Position numbers and translations under genes: made by a program
Part shown: positions 1 to 7,353 of the stretch, one piece after another
How positions within the stretch are numbered: the first letter of the stretch is position 1
Layout of the letters: the number at the start of each line of letters is the position of its first letter
The notes under the pieces: model-generated
Database searches by the model: none
What the model saw: only the letters and a program-made list of their open reading frames with translations
Told to the model about the DNA's origin: nothing
Source of the DNA: Myxococcales bacterium
GTDB lineage: Bacteria > Myxococcota_A > Polyangia > Nannocystales > Nannocystaceae
Reading direction: 5' to 3'
NCBI GenBank assembly: GCA_020633335.1
Contig: JACKDU010000028.1
Coordinates: 1 to 8,036 of the forward strand
Length of the DNA: 8,036 bases

Positions 1-920
1 CCCTCGCCGCCCTCGATCATCTGCGGCCGCAGCACCTCGGCGAGCCACTCCATGAAGACCCGGACCCGCCGCGGGAGGTGGCGGCGGTTGGCGTAGAGGA
101 GGGTCACGGGCATCGGCGGCGGGCGGTGCTCGGGGAGGAGCTCGACGAGCGCGCCGCTCGCGAGGTGCTCGCGGACGCCGACCGCCGGGACCTGGATGAT
201 CCCGAGGCCCGCGAGGCAGGCGGAGCGGTAGGCGTCGGAGTTGTTGACGGTGATCGAGCCCGCCAGCGCGACGAGCCGCGCCTCGCCGTCGCCCGGGTCG
301 ACGTACTCGAGGGTGTCGTCGGCGGGCCCGCCGAAGCTGGTCGCGTAGCGGACCAGGCGGTGGCCGGCGAGCTCGGCCGGCGATCGCGGCGCGCCGTGGC
401 GCTCGACGTAGCCCCGGCTCGCGCAGGTGAGCACGCGGTAGTGGCCGAGCGTCCGGGCGATCAGGCTCGAGTCGCCCCGCGGGCCGACCCGGAGGACGCA
501 GTCGAAGCCCTCGCGGACGACGTCGACCAGGCGATCGGTCGAGCTCAGCTCGAGCTCGAGCTCGGGGTGGGCGGCGCAGAAGTCCGGCAGCGCCGGGATC
601 ACGTGGTCGCGGGCGGCCCCGAGCGGCATGTCGACGCGGAGGCGGCCGCGGAGCGACGCGCCCTCGCGCTGGAAGAGGCCGGTGAGCTCGTCGAGGTCGC
701 CGAGGAGGTCCTGCGCGCGCTCGCGGAAGACCTGGCCGTCCTGGGTGAGGCTGACCCGCCGGGTCGTGCGGTGGAGGAGGCGGGCGCCGAGCTCGGCCTC
801 GAGGTGCTGGATCGCCGTCGACACGCTCGCCCGCGGCATGCCCAGGCTCTGGGCCGCGGCGGTGAAGCTGGCGAGCTCGGCGACGCGGAGGAACACGCGC
901 ATGCGGTCGATCTGGCTCAT
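1..920 (-). CDS. LysR-family transcriptional regulator, 3' end cut by window edge
   Basis: Reading the complement from the ATG at 920-918 gives 306 residues with no stop before the window edge. LysR proteins are usually about 300 residues, so only the last few codons are missing. Residues 1-60 form the winged helix-turn-helix: MSQIDRMRVFLRVAELASF, then a recognition helix around PRASVSTAIQHLEAELG and the wing HRTTRRVSLT. From about residue 91 (RGRLRVDMP) runs the periplasmic-binding-protein-like effector domain, with the subtype-typical stretches LPDFCAAHPELELEL and GFDCVLRVG. It should be a cytoplasmic DNA-binding tetramer responding to a small molecule I cannot predict. It is transcribed divergently from the SDR gene at 998, the classic LysR regulator-target layout. 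A 6-bp-arm inverted repeat directly before its start suggests autoregulation. No Shine-Dalgarno is visible; the ATG was chosen because it gives the standard LysR N terminus. Confidence 0.95.
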   Translation of the reverse strand, partial: MSQIDRMRVFLRVAELASFTAAAQSLGMPRASVSTAIQHLEAELGARLLHRTTRRVSLTQDGQVFRERAQDLLGDLDELTGLFQREGASLRGRLRVDMPLGAARDHVIPALPDFCAAHPELELELSSTDRLVDVVREGFDCVLRVGPRGDSSLIARTLGHYRVLTCASRGYVERHGAPRSPAELAGHRLVRYATSFGGPADDTLEYVDPGDGEARLVALAGSITVNNSDAYRSACLAGLGIIQVPAVGVREHLASGALVELLPEHRPPPMPVTLLYANRRHLPRRVRVFMEWLAEVLRPQMIEGGE

Positions 921-940
921 TGTTCGTATTTTCTGAACAA
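920..940. promoter_or_regulatory. Candidate LysR operator in the divergent lysR/SDR gap
   Basis: A perfect inverted repeat, TTGTTC-N9-GAACAA, overlaps the first base of the lysR start codon. It contains the T-N11-A core expected of LysR boxes (T924, A936). The gap from 921 to about 985 is strikingly AT-rich against its surroundings. A possible lysR -10 (TATATT on the minus strand, 940-945) abuts the repeat, so bound regulator could block its own transcription. The repeat is seen directly; the operator role is inferred. Confidence 0.55.
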
Positions 941-982
941 ATATATCAAGAATCGACAGTTTATTCGCGGAAAGTTGCTCAA

Positions 983-988
983 TAGGCT
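983..988 (+). promoter_or_regulatory. Candidate -10 element of the SDR gene
   Basis: TAGGCT lies 9 nt before the ATG at 998. It matches the xAnnnT hexamer found close upstream of five other starts in this window. There is no convincing -35, which would suit an activator-dependent promoter driven by the neighbouring LysR protein. No good Shine-Dalgarno follows. Confidence 0.4.
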
Positions 989-997
989 GGGCCCACC

Positions 998-1768
998 ATG
1001 ACGACCACCACGACCACCAAGCTCGCCCTGATCACCGGAGGCAGCCGCGGCCTCGGCCGCGACGCCGCCCTCCACCTCGCCGACCGCGGCACCGACGTCA
1101 TCATCACCTACCGCTCCGGCCACGATGAGGCCGCGGCGGTCGTCCGCGCGATCGAGGCCAAGGGCCGCCGCGCGCTCGCGCTCCGCCTCGACGTCGGCGA
1201 CATCCGCTCCTTCGCCGGCTTCGTCGCCGAGCTCCGGGCCGCGCTCGCGGTGACCTTCGGCCGCGAGACCATCGACCACCTGGTCAACAACGCCGGCCAC
1301 GGCCTCCACGCCCCCTTCGTCGAGACCACCGAGGCGCAATTCGACGCGCTCGTCGACGTCCACTTCAAGGGCGTCTTCTTCCTGACCCAGGCGCTCCTCC
1401 CCGTGATCGCCGACGGCGGCCGGATCCTCAACGTGTCGACCGGCCTCGCCCGCTTCTCGATGCCGGGCTACGCCGCCTACGCGGCGATGAAGGGCGCGGT
1501 CGAGGTGCTCACCCGCTACCTCGCCGCGGAGCTCGGGCCCCGGCGGATCGCCGTCAACACGATCGCCCCGGGGGCGATCGCCACCGACTTCGGCGGCGGC
1601 GTGGTCCGTGACAACGCCCAGGTCTCGGGCTTCATCGCCTCGCAGACGGCGCTCGGGCGGGTCGGTCAGCCCGACGACATCGGCGCCGCGATCGCGGCGC
1701 TCCTCTCCGACGACATGCGCTGGGTGAACGGCCAGCGGATCGAGGCGGCGGGCGGCTTCAACCTCTAG
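998..1768 (+). CDS. Short-chain dehydrogenase/reductase (classical SDR)
   Basis: This 256-residue protein has the usual classical SDR length and is probably a cytoplasmic NAD(P)(H)-dependent oxidoreductase acting on a carbonyl or hydroxyl. The Rossmann dinucleotide motif TGGSRGLG is at residues 13-20. The adenine-contacting Asp of LDV is residue 65, and NNAG is at 97-100. The active-site Ser147 (NVSTG) is followed by Tyr161-AAM-Lys165 (YxxxK). The nucleotide-binding PG is at 191-192 and the C terminus ends in the usual GQRIEAAGG. Arg17 of the glycine motif and Arg39 after strand 2 suggest NADPH preference (inference). The structural Asn usually found in helix 4 (VNxKGVF) is His122 here (VHFKGVF). 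The N terminus carries six Thr residues from a short ACC/ACG run. The substrate cannot be told. The divergent LysR gene is its probable regulator. Confidence 0.95.
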   Translation: MTTTTTTKLALITGGSRGLGRDAALHLADRGTDVIITYRSGHDEAAAVVRAIEAKGRRALALRLDVGDIRSFAGFVAELRAALAVTFGRETIDHLVNNAGHGLHAPFVETTEAQFDALVDVHFKGVFFLTQALLPVIADGGRILNVSTGLARFSMPGYAAYAAMKGAVEVLTRYLAAELGPRRIAVNTIAPGAIATDFGGGVVRDNAQVSGFIASQTALGRVGQPDDIGAAIAALLSDDMRWVNGQRIEAAGGFNL

Positions 1769-1778
1769 CGGTCGCGGC

Positions 1779-1812
1779 GGCCCGCGGGCACTCCCCGTGT
1801 CCGGCGCGGGCC
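1779..1812. repeat. Inverted repeat downstream of the SDR gene
   Basis: GGCCCGCG (1779-1786) and CGCGGGCC (1805-1812) pair perfectly across an 18-nt loop, starting 10 nt after the SDR stop. No T-run follows, so it is at best a weak intrinsic terminator. It could instead be an mRNA 3' stabilising stem. Confidence 0.35.
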
Positions 1813-1838
1813 ACCTCGCGGATGCGCGGGCGCTCGGC

Positions 1839-1844
1839 TAGAGT
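1839..1844 (+). promoter_or_regulatory. Candidate -10 element of the 1851 gene
   Basis: TAGAGT is followed by exactly six bases (GGCGCG) and then the ATG at 1851. A transcript starting the usual 6-7 nt after a -10 would begin at or next to the start codon, so the mRNA may be leaderless. No -35 is recognisable at 16-18 nt upstream. Confidence 0.45.
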
Positions 1845-1850
1845 GGCGCG

Positions 1851-3077
1851 ATGGCCCGTAGCCGCGATCTCGTCGTCCTCTCCGCGATCCTCCTCGTGCC
1901 GCTGGCGGCGGCCCTGGCCCTGCAGGCGCCGCGCGAGGAGGCCGAGGCGACGACGCCGTCGGCGACGGCCGTGGCGGTCACGCCTGCGTCTGCGCTCGCG
2001 ATCGATCCCTCGCCCGAGCCTGATCCTGCACCTGCGCCCGAGGTCGCGCCTGCGCCCGCGCCCGCGCCCGCGCCGGAGGCCGCGCCCACGCCCGAGGCCG
2101 CGCCCGCCCGCGATCCCTCGGCGATCATGCTCCTCCACGGCGACGCGCTGATCCTCCACAGCAGCCCGGAGTACACCTGGTCTTCGGGCAAGGTCGAGGT
2201 CAAGGCCGGCTCGGGCGAGCTGATCGCCTGGCGCGCCGCCGATCGGGAGCGCCTCCCCGCCGAGCTCCAGCCCCTGATCGGCGCCACCGTCTCGGTCTTC
2301 GCCGCCGACGGCAGCGCCTGCGTAGCCGAGGTCTCCGCGCCTCGCGTCAGCCTCGAGCAGGAGGGCGACGTGTACATGGATCTCTACGAGGAGGCCGCGG
2401 GCGACGGGGGCGGCGACTTCAACCCCTACGAGCCGCCGCGGGATCGCGCCCGGGTCCGCGAGCACGCCGAGTCCCAGCTCGCCGAGAACGCGGGCGATCG
2501 CCTCCTCCTCGCCGACCAGCGCGACCTGGGCGGCGCGGCCTGCAAGGGCCTCTGGGCGCGCCGCAGCGATCTGCCAGCGCCGGCGGTCTTCGGCCTGCGT
2601 ACGCTCGACGACGAGGAGGACGCGGCCCTGGTCGCCCGCGCCCTCGAGCTCGTGCGGCCGACCCCCGAGCTCGCGGCGATGAAGAGCGCCTACGACGCCC
2701 GGGTCGTCGAGTACGGCGAGGACGCGGAGCTGCCGACCTGGGACGCCTTCGTCGCCGCCAACGCCCGCGCGACCCGCTGGGACGAGGTCGGCGGCCCGCG
2801 GCGCGTCGTCTCCTTCGAGCTCTACGAGCGCCCCGAGGAGTGCGGCGACTACTTCAGCGAGCACGTCGCGCTCCTCTTTGAGGAGCGGGGCGGCGCGCTC
2901 GTCCGCCTCGATCAGCCGGGCTGGCTCGGCCTCGAGGCGCTGATGGACCTCGACCGCGACGGGATCCTCGAGGGGATCCGCCGCGAGGACCTGACGACCA
3001 TGGTCGTCGCCGAGGGCCCGAACGCCGCGGCCTTCCGCGACGAATTCATGATCGACTACATGGGCTGCCGCTGCTGA
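1851..3077 (+). CDS. Exported protein of unknown function with Ala/Pro linker
   Basis: I do not recognise a family for this 408-residue protein. Residues 1-25 (MARSRD, then a hydrophobic stretch to ALALQA) look like a signal peptide or a single N-terminal membrane anchor. Residues 30-88 are a low-complexity Ala/Pro/Glu linker with five consecutive Ala-Pro pairs (66-75), of the kind that spans cell-wall or periplasmic space. The rest is soluble and acidic. Near the C terminus, DLDRDGILE (366-374) fits the DxDxDGxxE calcium-loop pattern of EF-hand/VCBS-like proteins. The five cysteines are 157, 231, 331, 406 and 408, the last two in a terminal CRC. The ATG was chosen for the signal sequence and the -10-like TAGAGT just upstream. 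It converges on the amidohydrolase-family gene with a 16-bp gap. Extracytoplasmic location is inferred; function is unknown. Confidence 0.8.
   Translation: MARSRDLVVLSAILLVPLAAALALQAPREEAEATTPSATAVAVTPASALAIDPSPEPDPAPAPEVAPAPAPAPAPEAAPTPEAAPARDPSAIMLLHGDALILHSSPEYTWSSGKVEVKAGSGELIAWRAADRERLPAELQPLIGATVSVFAADGSACVAEVSAPRVSLEQEGDVYMDLYEEAAGDGGGDFNPYEPPRDRARVREHAESQLAENAGDRLLLADQRDLGGAACKGLWARRSDLPAPAVFGLRTLDDEEDAALVARALELVRPTPELAAMKSAYDARVVEYGEDAELPTWDAFVAANARATRWDEVGGPRRVVSFELYERPEECGDYFSEHVALLFEERGGALVRLDQPGWLGLEALMDLDRDGILEGIRREDLTTMVVAEGPNAAAFRDEFMIDYMGCRC
2046..2075 (+). repeat. Hexanucleotide repeat encoding (Ala-Pro)5
   Basis: Five tandem GCGCC(T/C/G) units lie in the linker of the 1851 gene. 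Because the unit is 6 bp, copy-number slippage would change linker length by two residues without shifting the frame. Confidence 0.7.
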
Positions 3078-3088
3078 CGCCCGCTGCT

Positions 3089-3112
3089 GAGGCTCACGCC
3101 TCCTCGCGGAGG
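3089..3112. other. Overlapping short stem-loops at a convergent gene junction
   Basis: GAGGC (3089-3093) pairs with GCCTC (3098-3102) across 4 nt, and CCTCC (3099-3103) pairs with GGAGG (3108-3112) across 4 nt. The two stems are mutually exclusive. They overlap the stop and last codons of the minus-strand gene. They are the only hairpins near the 16-bp gap between the two convergent genes. With no T-tract, a termination role is speculative. Confidence 0.25.
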
Positions 3113-4350
3113 AGCGCGAGCTTCGCCGGCGTGGTGGTCTCGTAGAGCTCGCGGTCGGTCGCAAAGTAGGTCCGGATCGACCCGGCGACCGCCTGGGCGA
3201 TCTCGCGGGCGACCGCGCGCTGCTCGTCGGTGGTCGGCAGCGGCAGGCCGCTCTGCGGGTCGAAGGAGCAGACCAGGTCCTTGCGGACCTCGATCGCCAC
3301 CGAGCTCGGGCGCTCGGGCGAGCGGCGGTACGCCGACACCACGTCGGAGGCGTCGAGGAAGCGGCCGACGTGCTCGTAGGCCGCGAGCGAGGCGAGGAAG
3401 GCCGGGCGGCGGGCGTCGGTGGCCCGGCGGAAGCGGTGGAGGAAGGAGCGGAGCTCGTCGGCCTCCGCGAGGCGGAGGTTGGTGTCGGTGAGCATCGTGA
3501 AGACCCGCTCGTAGGCCGGGTCGCCGACGGTCTCGGGGTGGGCCTCCTCGAAGCGCTGGCGGAGGAAGCGGAAGAAGTGCCAGATCTGCGCGCGCATCTC
3601 GACGCTGCCGTCGGGGAGCGCGTAGGGGTGGTTGTGGGTGACCCGGAAGCCCGAGCGCTCGAGGTTGAGGCTCATGCGATCGCGGAGGATCCGGCTGCAG
3701 CTCGACTCCGCGAGGTGGTCGGGGTACATCGGGTCGAAGACCCCGTAGCGCAGCCGGTTGTCGCGCTGGTAGGAGAGCGCGAGGCTGATGATCGAGACGT
3801 GGGCGCGCTTGGTCTTGCTCTGGTGGGCCTCGTCGTAGGTGTGGATCGCCAGGCCGATCAGGCTCTCCTTGAGGCTCGCCTCGATCGCGCTCGAGATCGG
3901 GTCGTAGAAGCTCTCGAGGAGGTCGGTCTTCTGGTGGTGGTCGAGCGCGCGGGCGAAGAGCGGGCCGATCGCCAGGGCCTCGAGGGGATCGTGGCTGTCG
4001 CTCGGGGTGCTCCCGGGGAAGCGGTTGAAGTCGAGGAGCACCCGCGCGACCCGGCAGGTGAGGTAGCTCGGGATCCCGAGCGCGGCCGCGAGCTCGCCGG
4101 CGACGACGTTGGCCCCCCAGTCGCGGGCCTCGATGAAGTGGCGCTCGAGCTCGCGCGGATCGACGATCGGCGAGCCGTCGGCGCGGTAGCGGAAGCGGCG
4201 CGGGATCGCCTCGCCGTCGTGGACCGCGAAGACGGTGACGCGCTGGCGGAGCGCCTCGGGGAGGAGGAGGTCGCCCGTGGGGGTCACCCCGACCCGCGCG
4301 AAGGGCGGGTCGCAGGGGCGGTCGAAGTCGAAGCGGGGTCGAGCAGGCAT
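3094..4350 (-). CDS. N-formylglutamate amidohydrolase (FGase) family protein
   Basis: This 418-residue protein carries FGase-family signatures (PF05013 as I know it). They are VHDGEAIP near residues 43-50, LDFNRFPG (106-113), LAIHTYDE (167-174) and THNHPYALPDG (238-248). The reference reaction is N-formyl-L-glutamate plus water to glutamate plus formate, the last step of one histidine-degradation route (HutG). It is longer than the roughly 260-300-residue HutG proteins. The extra length is a C-terminal segment from about residue 270 with no motif I know. No hut gene is nearby, so the substrate may differ. It has no signal peptide and is probably cytoplasmic. The reading frame stays open upstream to 5166, across the divergent gene. 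The ATG at 4350 was chosen because the family-like region starts near residue 20 and a -35/-10 pair lies just before it. Family confidence is good; exact function is uncertain. Confidence 0.85.
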   Translation of the reverse strand: MPARPRFDFDRPCDPPFARVGVTPTGDLLLPEALRQRVTVFAVHDGEAIPRRFRYRADGSPIVDPRELERHFIEARDWGANVVAGELAAALGIPSYLTCRVARVLLDFNRFPGSTPSDSHDPLEALAIGPLFARALDHHQKTDLLESFYDPISSAIEASLKESLIGLAIHTYDEAHQSKTKRAHVSIISLALSYQRDNRLRYGVFDPMYPDHLAESSCSRILRDRMSLNLERSGFRVTHNHPYALPDGSVEMRAQIWHFFRFLRQRFEEAHPETVGDPAYERVFTMLTDTNLRLAEADELRSFLHRFRRATDARRPAFLASLAAYEHVGRFLDASDVVSAYRRSPERPSSVAIEVRKDLVCSFDPQSGLPLPTTDEQRAVAREIAQAVAGSIRTYFATDRELYETTTPAKLALLREEA

Positions 4351-4362
4351 CCGGCGAGCGCG

Positions 4363-4393
4363 AGGGTAGCCCGCCCGCGGGGGGCGCTGGCAA
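4363..4393 (-). promoter_or_regulatory. Candidate promoter of the FGase-family gene
   Basis: On the minus strand, TTGCCA (4393-4388) resembles the -35 hexamer with five of six matches. It is followed after 19 nt by TACCCT (4368-4363), and the ATG at 4350 follows 12 nt later. The spacer is slightly long. The -35 sits inside the perfect inverted repeat at 4381-4400, so a protein bound there could control this promoter (inference). Confidence 0.45.
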
Positions 4394-4400
4394 GCGCCCC
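4381..4400. repeat. Perfect 8-bp inverted repeat in divergent promoter region
   Basis: GGGGCGCT-GGCA-AGCGCCCC is a perfect 8-bp stem with a 4-nt loop. It covers the candidate -35 of the minus-strand FGase-family gene and is 164 bp upstream of the lipoprotein start. It could be a dimeric repressor's operator or a strong stem; no T-tract follows on either strand. Confidence 0.55.
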
Positions 4401-4405
4401 GCATC

Positions 4406-4427
4406 CGCCGAGCGCCGCGACTCGGCG
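4406..4427. repeat. Second inverted repeat in the same divergent region
   Basis: CGCCGAG (4406-4412) and CTCGGCG (4421-4427) pair perfectly across an 8-nt loop, 5 bp from the previous repeat. The rest of the gap (4428-4519) shows no gene or clear signal that I can see. Confidence 0.4.
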
Positions 4428-4519
4428 AATGAAGGCCGGTGCAGCGCGCTCCGCGGTCGCCTGGAGGCGCGCCGCGATCGGGCGCGGAGGCGCCACCAGC
4501 CCCGCGGCCGGGCGCGTTC

Positions 4520-4556
4520 TTGGCAATTGCCGCGCTTTGGCTGCGGGCGCGAGACT
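4520..4556 (+). promoter_or_regulatory. Candidate promoter and palindrome before the D8C lipoprotein
   Basis: TTGCCG (4527-4532) and GAGACT (4551-4556) are spaced by 18 nt, and the ATG at 4565 follows 8 nt later. The -35 overlaps a perfect 10-bp palindrome, GGCAATTGCC (4522-4531), a possible regulator site. GAGACT is a weaker -10 than those of the neighbouring genes. Confidence 0.35.
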
Positions 4557-4564
4557 GCGGGGCC

Positions 4565-5830
<1,266 letters not shown>

Positions 5831-5862
5831 GGCGGCCGATCGCCGGCGAGCGCGAAAGCGGC

Positions 5863-5868
5863 GATACT
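5863..5868 (+). promoter_or_regulatory. Candidate -10 element of the GNAT gene
   Basis: GATACT sits 8 nt before the ATG at 5877, in the 46-bp gap after the lipoprotein gene. It suggests separate transcription of the acetyltransferase rather than simple read-through. A 6-bp inverted repeat (ATCGCC at 5839-5844, GGCGAT at 5860-5865) overlaps it. Confidence 0.4.
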
Positions 5869-5876
5869 CCGCGGCC

Positions 5877-6404
5877 ATGGGCGACGCGCACGAGCTGGGC
5901 GACGAGGGGACGATCCGCGACGCGACCTTTGAGGACCTCCCGCGGATCGTCGCTATCTACAACGAGTCGATCGACGGCGGCTGGTCGACCGCCGATCTCG
6001 CGCCGGTCAGCGTCGCGTCGCGGCGGGCCTGGTTCGAGGCCCGCGACCCCGCGCGGCGGCCGATCTGGGTGCTGGAGCGCGGCGGCGAGGTGCTCGCCTG
6101 GGTCGCGCTCACCTCGTTCTATCAGGGGCGGCCGGCCTACGACCGGACCGCCGAGATCAGCACCTACGTCGGCCGCGACCACCGCGGCCAGGGGATCGGC
6201 CTCCGCCTCAAGCGGGCGATGATCGCCGCCTGCCCCCGCCTCGGGGTCGACGTGGTCCTCAGCATGTACTTCGATCACAACCCGCGCACCCAGGCGATCA
6301 ACGAGCGCCTCGGCTTCGTCGAGGTCGGCCACCTCCCGGAGATCGCGGTCCTCGGCGATCAGCGGCGGGGGCTCAAGATCGGCCTCCTGCGGATCGGCGA
6401 GTAG
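5877..6404 (+). CDS. GNAT N-acetyltransferase, phosphinothricin/methionine sulfoximine acetyltransferase-like
   Basis: This 175-residue protein has the size of the PAT/MddA (YncA) branch of the GNAT superfamily, cytoplasmic enzymes that move acetyl from acetyl-CoA to a small amine. An N-terminal block (IRDATFEDLPRIVAIYNES, 13-31) is typical of the branch. Strand 4 is AEISTYVG (92-99). The acetyl-CoA pyrophosphate loop (R/Q)xxGxG is RGQGIG at 103-108, preceded by HR. Later come NPRTQAINERLGF (135-147) and the branch-typical VGHLPE (150-155). The usual PAT ending, with a Trp-Asp near the C terminus, is replaced by GLKIGLLRIGE, so the substrate is uncertain. It follows the lipoprotein gene by 46 bp with its own possible -10, and converges with the next gene at a 10-bp gap. 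The ATG is the only in-frame start fitting the family's N terminus. Confidence 0.92.
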   Translation: MGDAHELGDEGTIRDATFEDLPRIVAIYNESIDGGWSTADLAPVSVASRRAWFEARDPARRPIWVLERGGEVLAWVALTSFYQGRPAYDRTAEISTYVGRDHRGQGIGLRLKRAMIAACPRLGVDVVLSMYFDHNPRTQAINERLGFVEVGHLPEIAVLGDQRRGLKIGLLRIGE

Positions 6405-6414
6405 CGCCGGCACG

Positions 6415-7155
6415 CTAGCAGGCCGAGCCCTCGCAGGCGTTGTAGATCATGATGTCGCCGATGTCGGCCCGGGCGAAGACCTGGTAGAGGCTCGAGGTCG
6501 CCTGGGCGACGTCGATCTTCAGGTCGCCGCGACCGGTGAGCGCGTCGACCAGGTACTCGACCGTGGTCGGGAGGTAGAGCGTGATGTCGCCGTTGCCGGT
6601 GACCGTCGAGAGGTCGCTCGGCGGGCTCTTGAAGGTCAGCTCGATCGGCCCGCTCTCGGTGGTCGCGTCGACGACCTCAGCGATGAGGGCGCTCCCGAAG
6701 ATCTTGCCGGCGGTGGTCGAGAGCGCGAGCTCGCCGCCGAGCTGGTCGATGACGACGTCGCCGGTGATCGCCCGGAGCTCGCCGCCGCCGCGGATCCCCT
6801 CGACGTCGATGCTCCCCTGATCGGTGTAGGCGAGGATCTTCCGATCGACCGGGAGCAGGACCTCGACGTCGGTCAGGCAGGTCGTGTCGTTGGCGGCGCA
6901 CTTGCCAGTGACCACGAGCTCGCTGCCGGAGGCGCTGGGCTCGACCGTGTAGGCGGGCTCCTCCTCGCCGAAGGCGAGGGTCGCGGTGACGTAGATCTTG
7001 TCGTCTGGGCTCGGACGGACCGTCACGTCGCCGTTGCCGACCTCGACCCGGACGGTGCCGAAGCTCTCCGCCGTCTCGTAGGTCTTGATGACGTCACAGG
7101 CGCAGAGCAGCGAGAGGCCAGCGCACACACCGAGGATCTTCACGAAGGCGTCCAT
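6415..7155 (-). CDS. DUF4097-like beta-repeat lipoprotein
   Basis: The 246-residue protein begins with MDAFVKILGV and a hydrophobic core ending LLCAC, so Cys20 is the likely lipidated residue. Cys at the -2 position (LCAC) is an unusual lipobox. The mature part has repeated short strand-turn units: NGDVTV (41), QGSIDVEG (113), TGDVVIDQLGG (131), AGKIFG (149), SGPIEL (168), NGDITLYLP (188), RGDLKID (209) and IGDIMIY (232). Most are about 20 residues apart, as in the stacked beta-solenoid of DUF4097 'putative adhesin' proteins. Two close Cys pairs, 86/93 and 241/246, may form local disulfides. It is probably surface or periplasmic; these domains have no firmly known activity. It has its own -10-like TATCCT and converges on the GNAT gene. 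The start is supported by the signal peptide. Confidence 0.85.
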   Translation of the reverse strand: MDAFVKILGVCAGLSLLCACDVIKTYETAESFGTVRVEVGNGDVTVRPSPDDKIYVTATLAFGEEEPAYTVEPSASGSELVVTGKCAANDTTCLTDVEVLLPVDRKILAYTDQGSIDVEGIRGGGELRAITGDVVIDQLGGELALSTTAGKIFGSALIAEVVDATTESGPIELTFKSPPSDLSTVTGNGDITLYLPTTVEYLVDALTGRGDLKIDVAQATSSLYQVFARADIGDIMIYNACEGSAC

Positions 7156-7161
7156 GACCCC

Positions 7162-7167
7162 AGGATA
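7162..7167 (-). promoter_or_regulatory. Candidate -10 element of the DUF4097-like gene
   Basis: On the minus strand, TATCCT is followed by GGGGTC and then the ATG at 7155, a 6-nt spacing that predicts a leaderless or nearly leaderless mRNA. No Shine-Dalgarno fits at the normal distance and no clear -35 is visible. Confidence 0.45.
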
Positions 7168-7220
7168 TGGAGCTACTCAAAAAGCTCGAGTGCAAGCTCT
7201 GCTCCGCGCGCTCGATCTTT

Positions 7221-7267
7221 GTGCGCGCGCAGGGAATTCCGGCGGGGGGCCACATTCGTGCGCGCAC
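7221..7267. repeat. Direct repeat GTGCGCGC with a palindromic second copy
   Basis: GTGCGCGC occurs at 7221-7228 and 7258-7265. The second copy is part of the perfect palindrome GTGCGCGCAC (7258-7267). Both are preceded by TT(T/C). They lie between the tuf terminator and the DUF4097-like gene and could be regulator sites for the latter. Short GC-rich repeats arise by chance in such DNA, so confidence is low. Confidence 0.25.
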
Positions 7268-7295
7268 CCTCCCCTGCGCCCGCAGCCAATGAAGT

Positions 7296-7331
7296 GAGGG
7301 CCCCGGCGCTCAGGCGGACGCCGGGGCCCTC
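7296..7331 (-). terminator. tuf: Stem-loop terminator of the EF-Tu gene
   Basis: A perfect 13-bp stem (7296-7308 with 7319-7331) closes a 10-nt loop and begins 22 nt past the EF-Tu stop codon. The stem is almost all G/C. On the transcribed minus strand it is followed by ACTTCATT, a poor U-tract, as is common in very high-GC genomes. It separates the EF-Tu gene from the DUF4097-like gene on the same strand. Confidence 0.8.
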
Positions 7332-7353
7332 GGGTGTGGGCTCGTTCTGCTCT

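Noticed and set aside
78..1001. Plus-strand frame of 307 codons
   Set aside because: It is antisense to the LysR gene, whose minus-strand translation is an unmistakable LysR protein.
1758..3164. A 468-codon minus-strand frame opposite the 1851 gene
   Set aside because: The translation is Arg/Gly/Ala-rich without motifs. The plus-strand frame has a signal peptide, a -10 and a calcium-loop motif.
4439..4564. GTG start 42 codons upstream of the D8C lipoprotein
   Set aside because: It would bury the signal peptide and lipobox inside the protein; the ATG at 4565 gives a normal lipoprotein start.
7233..7240. GGAATTCC palindrome
   Set aside because: An isolated 8-bp palindrome with no repeat partner or promoter relation; expected by chance.
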